Notes under the pieces: model-generated | Seen by the model: the letters and a program-made list of their open reading frames with translations, nothing else | The model's database searches: none | What the model was told of the DNA's origin: nothing | DNA from: Phylloscopus collybita | Taxonomy: Eukaryota; Chordata; Aves; Passeriformes; Phylloscopidae | Direction: 5' to 3' | NCBI GenBank assembly: GCA_027886175.1 | Contig: JAJNNQ010000094.1 | Location: 558,001 to 622,000, forward strand | DNA: 64,000 nucleotides | Made by a program: the position numbers and the translations under genes | In this document: in pieces, positions 21,401 to 31,824 of the stretch | Layout of the letters: each line of letters starts with the position of its first letter | How positions within the stretch are numbered: position 1 is the first letter of the stretch

Positions 21401-22115
21401 TGGTATCGGGGGCTGGGGGGACACCGGGGACACTTGGGGGGCAAAGGGGGCTGTGGGATTGGGGTCTGGGTGGACACTGGGGGTGTCACCGGAATGGGAT
21501 TGGGGTCACTGGGCTGTGGGAGTGGGATTTGAGTGGGGGGGCAAGGGAGGGCACTGGGGGACACTGAGGGGAACTGGGGCGCACATGGGATGGGATCGGG
21601 GTCCTGAGGGGCCACTGGGGATTTCGTGGGACTGGGGTATGGGAGAGGGAAAAGGGGGATGCTGGGGCACCCCAGGCCTTGGGTCAGGGTGCTGGGGGGC
21701 AGGGGGTGACTGGGAGGGGTGCAAGGTACTGGGAGAGGGACTGGGGTAATAGAGGCACTGGGAAACACCGGGAGGGGGGGACACAGAACTGTGGGAGTGG
21801 GATTGGGGTGCTCTGGGACCCTGAGGGGCTCCAGGAGTGACCCCAGGATTGATATGTTCAGGGCTCTCCCGGCCAAGGCTGCCCCTTCTCCCCAGGCTGA
21901 CCACACTCCCCAGCCCCTCACCAAGGAAGCCTCCCCATGTCCCCTCAGGTCCCGCAGCATCCCCTGTGTTCCATCGGTGTTCCCTGGGGCCCCTCAGTGT
22001 TCCCACAGCATCCCCTGGTGTCCCCCAGTATCTTCCCTGTGTCACATGTTGTGTCCCCTGTGTCCCCTCTGTGTCCCCCAGTGTCCCACACTGCTCCCCT
22101 TGTCCTCTCCACGCC
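21401..22115 (+). promoter_or_regulatory. ART gene 4 upstream region with G4 block
   Basis: The quadruplex block at 21403-21450 has five runs of four or more G with loops of seven or fewer. GGGATTGGGGT units follow, then a pyrimidine-rich stretch ending GTCCCCCAG before TGTCCCACACTGCTCC, the likely splice acceptor of the coding exon. Confidence 0.55.
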
Positions 22116-23371
22116 ATGGCCCCCCTGGCTCAGACCCTGGCTCTGCTGGCCATGGCCGTGGCCACTGTGGCCATCAAGGTGGTGCCCCTGCACATGGCCA
22201 AGGACTCCTTCGATGACCAGTACCTGAAGTGTAGTGATAACATGACCAAGAGTTTGCCAGAACTCCAGCGCTCAGACTTCCTCAGGAACAGCGAGTTTGA
22301 AAATCAATGGAGAAACGCCACAAAGGAGTGGCAGAACATGAAGACCCCATCATCCCCTCTCACCCCAGACCAGGCCATCGCCCTCATGGCCTACACCACG
22401 AGTGAGTCAAAGCTGTACAAAGCCTTCAACCCGGCCGTGCGCGAGGGTGGAAGGTCCGGTCAGAAGTACCGGGATGAATTCCACTTCAAATCGCTGCATT
22501 TCCTGCTGACCCGGGCCCTCCAGACGCTGAGACGACCCAACGATTGTCGGGACGTGTTCCGGGGAGTGAGGGGGGTCCAGTTCAAGGTGAAGGAAGGCGA
22601 CCAAGTCCGCTTCAGTCAATTCGCATCGACGTCGCTCAGCAAAGCGGTGGCCTGGGTTTTTGGGGTACCACAATGTTCAAGGTGCACAGGTGCCATGGCG
22701 TGGACATCCAGGAATTATCCAAGCATCCAGAGGAGCAGGAGGTGCTGATCCCGCCCTGTGAGACCTTCAGGGTCACTGCTGTCAGGGAGGAAGGGGACAC
22801 AATTCACATTGTGCTTAACTCCACCGGGAACTTCAGCAACTACGACTGCGAGTGGCTGAAAGGTGACACCGTGGGGGCAGCCTGGGGGGATGGGGGACAC
22901 TTAGTGATTGTCGGGGACAAGGACACCCAGTGCTGGGGACAGCCATGGCCCAGAGGGGACAGGGACAGCCACTGTGGGTGGGAGGCAGGACACCAAGTGA
23001 GTGCTGGGGACAAGGGCAGGGACAGCCATTGCTGGGCACAGGGGATGGACACAGCCAGGGCCAGCTGGGGGGACAGGGACATCCAGCGCTGGGGACACCC
23101 ACTGGGGTTGGGGCGACAAGGCCACCCATGGCTGGGCACAGGGGACAGGGACCTCATTATGGCCCCCTCTGACACCAACACCCTCAGGGTCCCTGGTCAC
23201 CCCTGTCCCTCTCCCATGGTCCCTCTGGTGCCTCCATGGCCGTCTCCACTTATGGTCTCCCTGACCCCTCTCTTTGTGTCCTCAGGTGGGAGCCTCCCCA
23301 CGACCTCCGCCCACCTCTGGGGGCTTCTCCTGGTCACCCTGGCCATGGCAGCAGTCAGCAGAACCCTCTGA
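22116..23371 (+). pseudogene. ART gene 4: class A, one-base frameshift
   Basis: Exon 22116-22862 (747 nt) and GPI exon 23286-23371 (86 nt). It is close to gene 10 over the whole length. Arg149 (VFRG), Ser-Thr-Ser (171-173) and, in the other frame, Glu-Gln-Glu are all present. One G is missing in the run at 22662-22665 (four, against five in gene 10), breaking the frame near residue 184, between the Ser-Thr-Ser and Glu-x-Glu motifs. A truncated product of about 200 residues would lack the catalytic Glu. With no other defect, this is a recent loss, a polymorphism or a homopolymer sequencing error. Confidence 0.85.
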
Positions 23372-24230
23372 GCCACGCTGTCACCAGGGTCACTGTGGTC
23401 TTGGAGGCAGGACCAGTGAGGGTTGGGCTGGAGTTTGCGAGTGGCAATGTCACCGCCACCTCCTAAAGCTCCCTGGCTGCCTCGCCTGATGGATCAAAAA
23501 AAATGTTGCTTGCTTGCCTGGAGTTTAAAAAATGTACCAAAAATTTAATCCTTGCTAGTCTTGTTTATCAAAGGTTTATGAAAAATTGCTGCTGGCCCCC
23601 TTGCCGTATAAAAAAAAAAATAACAAAAAGTTAATCCTTGCTGGCCTGGCTTATTAAAAGCTTATCAAAATTTGCTGCTGGCTCACCTGATGTATCTGCT
23701 GCAGCTCTTTTGACACCTTTCCTGCAGGGCATCTAATTTGATAAAATAAAGCATTTCCTGGAGGTTTTGTTCAAGCTTTATCTTCAAAACCTCCATCTTC
23801 AGACAGGCAATGGAGAAACGCTCCTCCCTTTTTCCTCTGCACTTTCTTTTCACTTCACTCACCAAGGACCTGGAGGGGCTGGAGAATGTCCAGGGAAGGG
23901 ACAGAGCTGGAAAGGGGTCTGGAGTGCCAGGAGTGGCTGGGAGAGCTGTGGCGTGCTGCTCAGAGCAGTTAAAACAGGATGAATGATCAGTTCGGGACAA
24001 GTTCCAAAGTTCCTGATTTCAGGCAATGCAGCAGAAGAAGTTTTGGGAGATGAAAATAGGAAAGAAGAAGAGAGAAAAAAAAAGAAAGCAAAATGATATA
24101 AAATGGACAAAAGAACCATCACCCATTCATTTAAGAAAAAGCCTGATGTTTTGCTCACGGATCTCTTTTTCCTTTCAAATCGGGGGATTTTCCCTCTTTA
24201 GCCCGCACACCTCCTGCACTGGCCGTGCCG
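23372..24230 (+). other. 3' tail of ART gene 4 (class A)
   Basis: CACCGCCACCTCCTAAAGC, short TATCAAAA/TTGCTGCTGGC repeats, then GATAAAATAAAGCATTTCC (near 23740), a likely polyadenylation signal. No ACC tract. 23850-24230 is shared with 12020-12400 and 32340-32700. Confidence 0.55.
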
Positions 24231-24390
24231 CTGCAGTTCGGGAATCGCCCACCAGAGGGCAGCAGCGAGCGGGGTTCAACAGCAGCACTGCGCCTGCGCC
24301 GGCCCCAGCTGCAGTTCCGGGTGCCCCCAGCAGGCGGCAGCACGAGCTGGCGGCGCTGCCCATCCCGGCCCCGGGGCTCTGCAATGGTTT
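24231..24390 (+). promoter_or_regulatory. GC-rich CTCF/NRF1-like module, best CTCF-like match
   Basis: CCACCAGAGGGCAGCAG (24249-24265) is a close match to the CTCF core. A second like motif, CCAGCAGGCGGCAGC, lies near 24328 on the same strand. The NRF1 palindrome has one change (TGCGCCTGCGC, about 24290). Confidence 0.55.
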
Positions 24391-24790
24391 GGGATGGAGC
24401 GACCTTAAAGCGCCTGCGGTGCCAGCGCTGCCGTGGGCAGGGACAGCTTCCCCTGCGCCAGGCTGCTCCAGGCACCCCAACCTGCCCTGGGACACGGCCA
24501 GGCACCGGGCAGGGACAGCTTCCCCTGTGCCAGGCTGCTCCAGGCACCCCAACCTGCCCTGGGACACGGCCAGGCACCGGGCAGGGACAGCTTCCCCTGC
24601 GCCAGGCTGCTCCAGGCACCCCAACCTGCCCTGGGACACGGACAGGCACCGGGCAGGGACAGCTTCCCCTGCGCCAGGCTGCTCCAGGCATCCCAACCTG
24701 CCCTGAGACATGGACAGGCACCGGGCAGGGACAACTTCTCTGGCCAACCTCTGCTGGGGCCTCAGCACTCTCACAGGGAAGGATTTCATT
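24391..24790 (-). mobile_element. CR1 LINE 3' fragment (antisense), about 4-5 units of 72 bp
   Basis: Reverse of the CR1 3' end, then 72-bp units starting near 24435, 24507, 24579 and 24651, then the TGAGGGTGCTGAGG-type CR1 segment. The 72-base period explains the long overlapping open frames on both strands. Confidence 0.88.
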
Positions 24791-25785
24791 GGAAAGATGG
24801 ATGGTGGTGTCTTTGAAAACAGCTCAGTGGGTGTGGGGGTCTTCAGGAGAAATGGGTGTCAGTGTCTTCAAAATGCGTCTGGCTGTCTCTACAGAGGTGA
24901 AGCATTCCACAGGACCCTGGTGGTTTGAGCAGAAAGTTTGAACTCCTGAACTTGAGGGTGATGGGTGAAATGGGTCCCCACAAAGTCCAACCAGTCCATC
25001 CCAGACAGCCTGAACTTCTGGACTTTAGGGGGAAAATGACAGGTCCAAGGTGGGGTGTGGGGGAGGTGGTTTGGGAGGGCTGCACCTTCCCAGCAGCCCC
25101 GTTCAGCTTATGGGGAGAGGAAGAGGGCAGCGTGCGGCCGAGAGCTGGGGATGGAAGGAGGCTGCGTACCCCAAAGCCTCAAGGGAGGAACCCCACATGG
25201 GTCTGGCAGTGGAAACTCTGTCCCTGCACTGGAATAAAGTTTCAAGGCTGCTCTGTGGACTCCTGGCTCTCCATAGCGTGGCTTTTCCCCAACCTGCTGG
25301 AGGTGCTGGGTAGGGCTGGAAGGCTGAGCAGCAAAAACGATGAAAGGGTGTAAAAGTATTTCCACAGGACAATAAACGTGGCTTCAGCCGGTGGGGGAAG
25401 AGTTAAAGGGAACTCCAGTGTGGTTTTGGACAAGCTCTGTGACAGAAAAGGAGCTGCACCGGCTGAAAGTGAAAGTTTGTGGTGAGGTCAATCAGTGGAA
25501 ATTACCCCCAGATCGCTTTTCAGGAAATGTCCATGACAATAGGAGGATTTCCGGAGAGAGGTGGAGCCATGCAAACAGTGACCAGGAAAAGAGCTGTTTC
25601 TGTATTTGGAAATAGGAGGCCCATCTTAAAGAATATTTATGATTCTGGTGGATAAATTCCCCATGGCAAAACCCCCCTGAGCCACAGGAGCAGGAGAGAT
25701 CCACTGTGAGCCTGAGCTGATCAAGAATTCCGGCTTTGGGATCCCTCCCGTTCTGTCCGGGAGTTCACTGCGGCTGATTTCGGTA
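24791..25785 (+). repeat. Block H and LTR-like flank unit upstream of gene 5
   Basis: Block H (24791-25180) is followed by the unit with GGAATAAAGTTTCAAGG (about 25230) and the LTR-like flank unit. GAAAGTGAAAGT at 25465-25476 is a perfect match to an interferon-response (IRF) element core, about 1 kb upstream of the gene 5 ATG. Confidence 0.55.
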
Positions 25786-26501
25786 TCGGGGGCTGGGGGG
25801 ACACTGGGGACACTTGGGGGGCACAGGGGACTGTGGGATTGGGGTCTCGGGGGACCCTGTCGGAGTCGCAGGAATGGGATTGGGGTCCAGCGGTGCTCTG
25901 GGGGAAAGTGAGGGGGGACAGGGGATGGTGGGAGTAGGGTTGGGCTCATGGGGGGGCTGGGAGATACGGGGGTTAGGGGGTGGTGCCCGGATTTGGGTCG
26001 AGGTCCTGGGGTGACACCAAAGGAATAGGGGATTGGGAGTGGGATTGGGGTGAGGGGGACACTGGGGGGCTCAGGGAGTGACCCCAGGATTTGGGTTGGG
26101 GTCCTGGCAGGACTGAGGGGACTTGTAATCAATCCTGGGTGGAGAATTGCCTTCTGTGGGGGGCAGGAGGGGATGGTCCTGTGGGATTGGGATTGGGGTC
26201 CTGGGGGGTTCTGGGGGGTTCTGGGGGGGCTGGGGGATGTTGGGGAGGCACAAGTGACCCCAGGGTTGGGGATCAGGGATCCCAGGCTGTGTTCATGGGT
26301 CTCCTGGCCAGGAGTGCCTCCCTCCCCCTCAGCTGGGCTGACCCCACTCTGCTCCCCAGTTCCTCACTGAGGAACCCTCCCTGTGTGTCAGTGTCTCCTC
26401 ACTGTCCCCTCAGTGTCTCCTCCGTGTCCTTTCACTGTCCCTCATTGTCCCCTCATTGTCCCCGCAGTGTCCCACACTGCTCCTGGTGGCCTCTCCCCAT
26501 C
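25786..26501 (+). promoter_or_regulatory. ART gene 5 upstream region with G4 block
   Basis: The quadruplex block is at 25786-25830, with G-rich units to 26240. The likely acceptor TGTCCCCGCAG before TGTCCCACACTGCTCC is about 35 bases before the ATG. Confidence 0.55.
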
Positions 26502-27540
26502 ATGGCCCCCCTGGCTCACGCCCTGGCACTGCTGGCCATGACTGTGGCCACCACGGCCAGTGAGGTGAAGCCCCTGGACATGGCCAAGGACTCCTTCGAT
26601 GACGAGTACCAGGGCTGCCACTGGGAAATGATCGAGGCCTTGCCGGCCCTCAACCGCTCCGAGCTCCAGCAGAACCCTGTGTTGGCCCAGGCCTGGGCCA
26701 AGGCCGCGGACAGGTGGCAGAGCCGGGGTCCCCCTGAGACCCCTCTGTCCCCAGACCAGGCCACCGCTGTCATCGCCTTCGCCATGGACGACCTCAACAG
26801 GGAGTTCAACGAGGCCGTGAGCAGGGCCGGGCGCTCCCCCCAGGAGTACCGGGACAACTTCCACTTCAAGGCGCTGCATTTCCTGCTGACCGACGCCCTG
26901 GCCACGCTGACGGTCACTCGGGGAGGGCAGTGCAAGAAATTCCTCCGCCGCGTGTGCGGGGTCCGGTTCGTGGCACAGGAAGGCGACACCGTCCGGTTCG
27001 ACCGATTCGTGTCGGTGCCGGGGAGGGAAACGCCCGGCGGCTGCTCGGGGAAGGAGACGTTGTTCTACTTGACCACGTGCCACGGGGTGGATGTCGTCTA
27101 TTTCACCGGGAGTTTACCCCACGGCGGGGTGGTGATCCCACCCTCCGAGACCTTCGTGGTTGTCCACGTCACCCAGGACGGGGACAGGACAGTGATCCAC
27201 CTCCATTCCAGAGGGAGCTCCAGCAACCACAACTGCGAGTGGCTGAAATTGGCACCAACGGGGACACCCCGGGAGGGTGGGGACACCCGTGGTAAGCATG
27301 GGGGGCACCCAAGATGGGGCACAGGGGTGACACTCAGTGGGGATGGGGGACAGGGACACCCACTGTGGGTGGTGGGACAAGGACACCCAGTGCTGGGGGC
27401 AAGGACAGGGACACTCAGAGCTGGGGACACCAAGTCTGGGGACACTGATTGAGGGCATTGGGGACGGGCATGGCCGTGACAGGGCACGGGGATGGGGACA
27501 CCCAGATCTGGGAGGGGACAGGGAATTCACTGCCAGGCAA

Positions 27541-27581
<41 letters not shown>

Positions 27582-27990
27582 CCCCCATTCTGACCCTGTC
27601 TCTCCCCACCCATGGCAGTGCTGTGGGGACAGGCCCTGTGTGCTGGACATGGGTAGGCCAGGACCCCCCATGGCACCCCCTGAACCCCTGGCACCCTCTG
27701 GAACCCCCTGACTCCCCTGACTCCTGTGACCCCTACGACCACCATGACCCCCCTGACCTCCCTGGCCCCTCTACCCCTCCAAGACCCTGTCACCTCTCAC
27801 CCCATGGCCCCCATCTCTCCTGTCACCCCAAACCCCCATTATGGCCATCCCCAACCCCCTCTTTGTCCCTCCTGGTCCTCCTGACCCCCCTCTTTGTCCC
27901 CTAGGTGGGAGCATCCCTGTGGCCCCCTTCCATCTTGGAGGGTTCCTCCTGGCCACCGCAGCCCTGCCAGTGGCCACCAAGATCCTCTGA
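26502..27990 (+). CDS. ART gene 5: class B ART-like, likely pseudoenzyme
   Basis: Exons 26502-27291 (790 nt) and 27905-27990 (86 nt), about 291 residues. Signal peptide 1-20, [11 protein letters not shown] motif, full ART fold length. Arg149 is kept, but Ser-Thr-Ser is Ser-Val-Pro (171-173) and Glu-x-Glu is His-Gly-Gly (207-209), so no transferase activity is expected. Cys152 and Cys181 are extra to class A and could form a disulfide. The normal donor after EWLK reads TTGGCACC, and GTAAGC at 27292-27297 restores a phase 1 donor further on. The last exon encodes a GPI signal. A 34-base exon-like segment at 27619-27652 has splice-like borders; its use would change the final frame. A role as receptor, ligand or decoy is inference only. 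Confidence 0.86.
27539..27582 (+). repeat. (GGGACA)n in ART gene 5 intron
   Basis: About seven perfect units. The same hexamer is longer in the gene 9 intron. Confidence 0.95.
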
Positions 27991-28625
27991 GCCACCAGGT
28001 CACCAACATCACCAAGGTCCCTGTGGTCACTATGGCCACCGCAGTCACCAAGACCACCAGGACCCCCAGAGAAACGAGGCCACCAAGGCCACCAAGGCCA
28101 CCACTGCCGCTCTGCCCACCTTGGCAGCTCCTGCCACCATGAAGTCACTGCAGCCACCACTGTCATTGCAGCCACTGTGGCCACCACAGCCACTCTGGAC
28201 ACCACGGTCACTCCAACCACCAAGGTCACTGTGACCATCACCTGGACTCCTTGAGCCACAAGGCTAGCACAGCCCCTGTGAGTGCTGTGGCCACCAAGGC
28301 GGCCGTTGTGCAAAGCCGTTCTGTTAAAAATTCAAACAAAACAATTCCCTTAAACAGTTCTATTGAAGCAATTTTATTAAATTATTCCATCCAGAGAATT
28401 CCATTAAAGAATTCTATCCCAGCAGCAAAAAGGGACAATTCCCCAGCAGGGCTCGATGGCGCTCCGCACAGCAACACTGCTGGGAACGTCTCTCTCTCTC
28501 AGACTTGAGCAGGATCCTCGGGGAGCCTCCCCTTCCCGAGGGAGGAGCCTCACACACATTTCATTGACGGCAGGAACATGGGAGAGGTTTGGGGATCATT
28601 TGGGGTTGGAGATTTGGGCTGGGTT
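27991..28625 (+). other. 3' tract and tail of ART gene 5 (class B)
   Basis: ACC-rich units (27995-28260), then AT-rich ATTCCATTAAA/TTTTATTAAA units (28320-28410), then GCTCGATGGCGCTCC. Same order as at 4880-5510 and 36867-37530. The ATTAAA sites could serve as a polyadenylation signal. Confidence 0.6.
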
Positions 28626-28629
28626 TAGC

Positions 28630-28850
28630 CCAGTTTGCACCAGTGCCATCCCCTGGCTGGGCGGGACCTGCTGGAGCAGGTCTGGAGAAGAACCTGGGGG
28701 TGCTGGTGGGTGACCAGTGGAGCTGGCCGTGCAGCCTGAGGGATTCAGGGGGCATCAGGCCGAGCAGGGCCAGGATGTCAGAGAGGATCATGCCCCTCTG
28801 CCCTGCCCAGTGAGGCACATCGCGAGTGCTGTGTCCGACTCTGTCCAGTG
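28630..28850 (+). mobile_element. CR1 LINE fragment (sense), truncated
   Basis: GAAGAACCTGGGGGTGCTGG to CTCTGCCCTGCCCAGTGAGG, then only the first units of the GTGTCC minisatellite before an abrupt join to the GC-rich module at about 28850. Confidence 0.8.
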
Positions 28851-28924
28851 CCCCAGCTGCAGTTCCGGGTGCCCCCAGCAGGCGGCAGCACGAGCTGGCG
28901 GCGCTGCCCATCCCGGCCCCGGGG
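28851..28924 (+). promoter_or_regulatory. Truncated GC-rich module
   Basis: Only the right half is present (CCCAGCAGGCGGCAG near 28872). The NRF1 palindrome and the left CTCF-like motif are deleted. Confidence 0.4.
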
Positions 28925-29320
28925 CTCTTCAATGGTTTGGGATGGAGCGACCTTAAAGCGGCTGCGGTGCCAGCGCTGCCGTGGGCAGGGACAGCTTCCC
29001 CTGCGCCAGGCTGCTCCAGGCACCCCAACCTGCCCTGGGACACGGCCAGGGACCGGGCAGGGACAGCTTCCCCTGTGCCAGGCTGCTCCAGGCACCCCAA
29101 CCTGCCCTGGGACACGGCCAGGGACCGGGCAGGGACAGCTTCCCCTGTGCCAGGCTGCTCCAGGCACCCCAACCTGCCCTGGGACACAGCCAGGGACCGG
29201 GCAGGGACAGCATCTCTGGGCAGCCTGTGCCGGCACCTCAGCACCCTCACAGGGAAGGATTTCATTGGAAAGATGGGTGGTGATGTTTTTGAAAACAACT
29301 TAGTGGGTGCGGGGGCCTTT
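28925..29320 (-). mobile_element. CR1 LINE 3' fragment (antisense), about 3.5 units of 72 bp
   Basis: Reverse CR1 3' end (GGAGCGACCTTAAAG), then 72-bp units from 28981, then the GGGTGCTGAGG-type segment. Confidence 0.85.
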
Positions 29321-29805
29321 AGGATTCCCTTCGGCGTGGTGAAAGTAATAAACCTGTGCTGGAATTCACCATCCCAAAGGCCCTTCTGGCCTCTCTTGGC
29401 TGAGCCAGCCGTGGGGTTTCTTGGGTGTGGATTTGACTGCTTTGCCTGAGCGCCTTCCCAAGCAGCTCCTCCCACATAGAGGCTTCTTGTGAATGGCAGC
29501 AGCCACCACCATCTAAATTCCACCTTGCTGCAGACACCCGCTGTGGCCACGGGGACACCTGTGATAAGGCATAGGGGACACAGTGACACTCACTGGGGTT
29601 GGGGGACAGGGACAGGGACATTCACTTGGGGTGGGGGGGACAAGGACACCCAGCGCTGGGGGCAAGGACGGAGATACCCAGTGCTGGGGACACCCACTGG
29701 GGGCGGGGGGAAGTGAAACCCAGCGCTGGGGACACCCACTACGGGGACAGGGACAAGTGAGTCGTTAAAACCGACATGATCACGGACAAAGACTCTCAAA
29801 GGAGT
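29321..29805 (+). repeat. Duplicated block with ART-intron minisatellite
   Basis: Matches 4385-4880. It ends at CTCTCAAAGGAG, where the 4.9-kb copy continues into the ACC tract and this copy is broken by an LTR. Confidence 0.65.
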
Positions 29806-30405
29806 GAAAGTCACAAAAGTTACAAAAATAAACCCCCGGTGTTTATTAAGACGCCGGCAAGCTGCACGGGAGTTGCCTCCTGGACTCGCAGCTCCGTATG
29901 AGGTTCTCTGCCCTCTGTTTATTTCCCAAAAGTCTTACATACAATACATATGGGTAAGCCCAGCACCTCCCATCCCCGCTCCGTATTAAAATGAGGCCAT
30001 TGGTCATTCATGCGTGCAGAATTCTTCTCTTGAATTGAGTCAGTGGTCTCAGGAGAGGAAGTCAGGAAAGTCTTAATCACAATGACCCTCCTACCTTCTC
30101 ATTGCTGGCAGGTCTCTGTGACCCTGTGGCACTCTCCAATATCCCTTGCTCCGTGATAATCAATATGAACTCCAGGTGCTGGTCATGGTTCCATTGGTTT
30201 CAGTCTGTTCTTATAACGGTTCATCGTCTATTCCGTTTCCTTCTATAAACAAAACCAGAACAAGCTCATAAGGGCAATCAATAAAACAATTAGCTCTAGA
30301 TTGAACACCTGATAATCATAAACATATCCTTTGCTTATCTAAGTTGCATCCTGATCAATATAAATTGCTTCTAAGCCCTGGCTAAAATTTTTACTCTTCA
30401 AAATC
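29806..30405 (-). mobile_element. Solo LTR, antisense, single copy in window
   Basis: Plus strand begins TGAAAGTCAC and ends ATGATTCA (terminal TGAA/TTCA). Read on the minus strand it has AATAAACACCGGGGG near its end, a likely polyadenylation signal. Flanks do not show a clean target duplication, so one side has been rearranged. Unlike its surroundings it is AT-rich and free of minisatellites. Confidence 0.65.
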
Positions 30406-30410
30406 ATGAT

Positions 30411-30640
30411 TCAGCACAGGTTGGCCAGAGCAGGTGTCCCTGCCCGGTCCCTGGCCGTGTCCCAGGGCAGGTTGGGGTGCCTGGAGCAGCCTGGCACAGG
30501 GGAAGCTGTCCCTGCCCGGTGCCTGGCCGTGTCCCAGGGCAGGTTGGGGTGTCTGGAGCAGCCTGGCACAGGGGAAGCTGTCCCTGCCCACGGCAGCGCT
30601 GGCACCGCAGGCGCTTTAAGGTCGCTCCATCCCAAACCAT
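30411..30640 (+). mobile_element. CR1 LINE 3' fragment (sense), about 2.5 units of 72 bp
   Basis: CAGGTTGGCCAGAG CR1 segment, 72-bp units, then TTTAAGGTCGCTCC. Confidence 0.85.
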
Positions 30641-30784
30641 TGCAGAGCCCCGGGGCCGGGATGGGCAGCGCCGCCAGCTCGTGCTGCCGCCTGCTGGGGG
30701 CACCCGGAACTGCAGCTGGGGCCGGCGCATGCGCAGTGCCGCTGTTGAACCCCGCTCGCTGCTGACCTCCGGTGGGTGATTCCC
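30641..30784 (-). promoter_or_regulatory. GC-rich CTCF/NRF1-like module
   Basis: Inverted copy with GGCGCATGCGCAG near 30723 and CTCF-like motifs on both sides. Confidence 0.5.
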
Positions 30785-31290
30785 GAACCGCAACTCCCAG
30801 CATCCCCAAATCCCAGAGGCAGTGGGGCTGGAACGAGCCAGAGGGGGCACCGGGGCCAAGCTCGCAGCTCGGGCAGCATCATCCTGGAGCACAGGGGTGG
30901 GACTGGAGCTGCTGGACACGGCACTGGGGTGCACTGGACACGGTGCTGGGGGAAGCTGGACACGGCATTGGAGAGAGGTGGACACAGCACTTGGAAGAGC
31001 TGGACACAGCACTGGGAAGAACTGGACATGGCACTGGACTGAACTGGACACAGCACTGGACAGAGGTGGAAACAGCACTCCCCATGTGCCTCACTGGGCA
31101 GGGCAGAGGGGCACAATCACGCCCTGACCTCCTGGCCCCGCTCCTCCTGATGACCCCTGGATCCCTCCTGGCCCTCAGGATGCACAGTCAGCTCCACTGG
31201 TCACCCACCAGCACCCCCAGGTTCTTCTCCAGACCTGCTCCAGCAGGTCCCGCCCAGCCAGGGGATGGCACTGGTGCTAAACTGGGCTAA
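30785..31290 (-). mobile_element. CR1 LINE fragment (antisense) with ~20-bp minisatellite
   Basis: Starts with the reversed CR1 tail. The minisatellite of GCTGGACACAGCACTGG units spans about 30895-31085. It ends in the reversed CCCAGGTTCTTCTCCAGACC segment. Confidence 0.85.
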
Positions 31291-31297
31291 ACCCAGT

Positions 31298-31824
31298 ATC
31301 GGGGGCTGGGGGGACACTGAGGACACTAGGGGGGCACAGGGGGCTGTAGGATTGGGGTCTGTGGGGACACTGGGGGAGTCACAGGAATGGGATTGGGGTG
31401 GGATCTGGGTACGGGGGGCATTGGGAGACACTGAGGAAGAACATGGGATGGGATTGGGGTCCTGAGGGGCCACTGGGGATTTCATGGGACTGGGAGTGGG
31501 ATCAGGGTATGCAAGGGGAACAAGCGGGGGACCGGGGCTCCAGGAGTGGGAGGAGGATTTGGGATCAAGTCCCAGGACATGTCCATGATCTCCTGGCCAG
31601 GGCTGCCCCTTCTTCCCAGCCTGACCCCACACTCATTCCCCAGCCCCTCACCAAGGAAGCCGCCCCATGTCCCCCATGTCCCTCAGTGTCCCCTGGGACC
31701 ACTCAGTGTTCCCTCAATGTCCCCTGGTGTCCCCCAGTATCTTCCCTGTGTCACAAGGTGTGTCCCCTGTGTCCCCTCTGTGTCCCCCAGTGTCCCACAC
31801 TGCTCCCCGTGGCCTCTCCACACC
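31298..31824 (+). promoter_or_regulatory. ART gene 6 upstream region with G4 block
   Basis: The CR1 fragment joins directly to the quadruplex block (31298-31345). The rest matches the other ART 5' flanks, including CCCCCAG before TGTCCCACACTGCTCC. Confidence 0.5.

Noticed and set aside
24155..24941. Open frames of 190-240 codons on both strands
   Set aside because: Same cause: CR1-derived 72-bp units plus the GC-rich module. Overlapping opposite-strand frames cannot all be genes.
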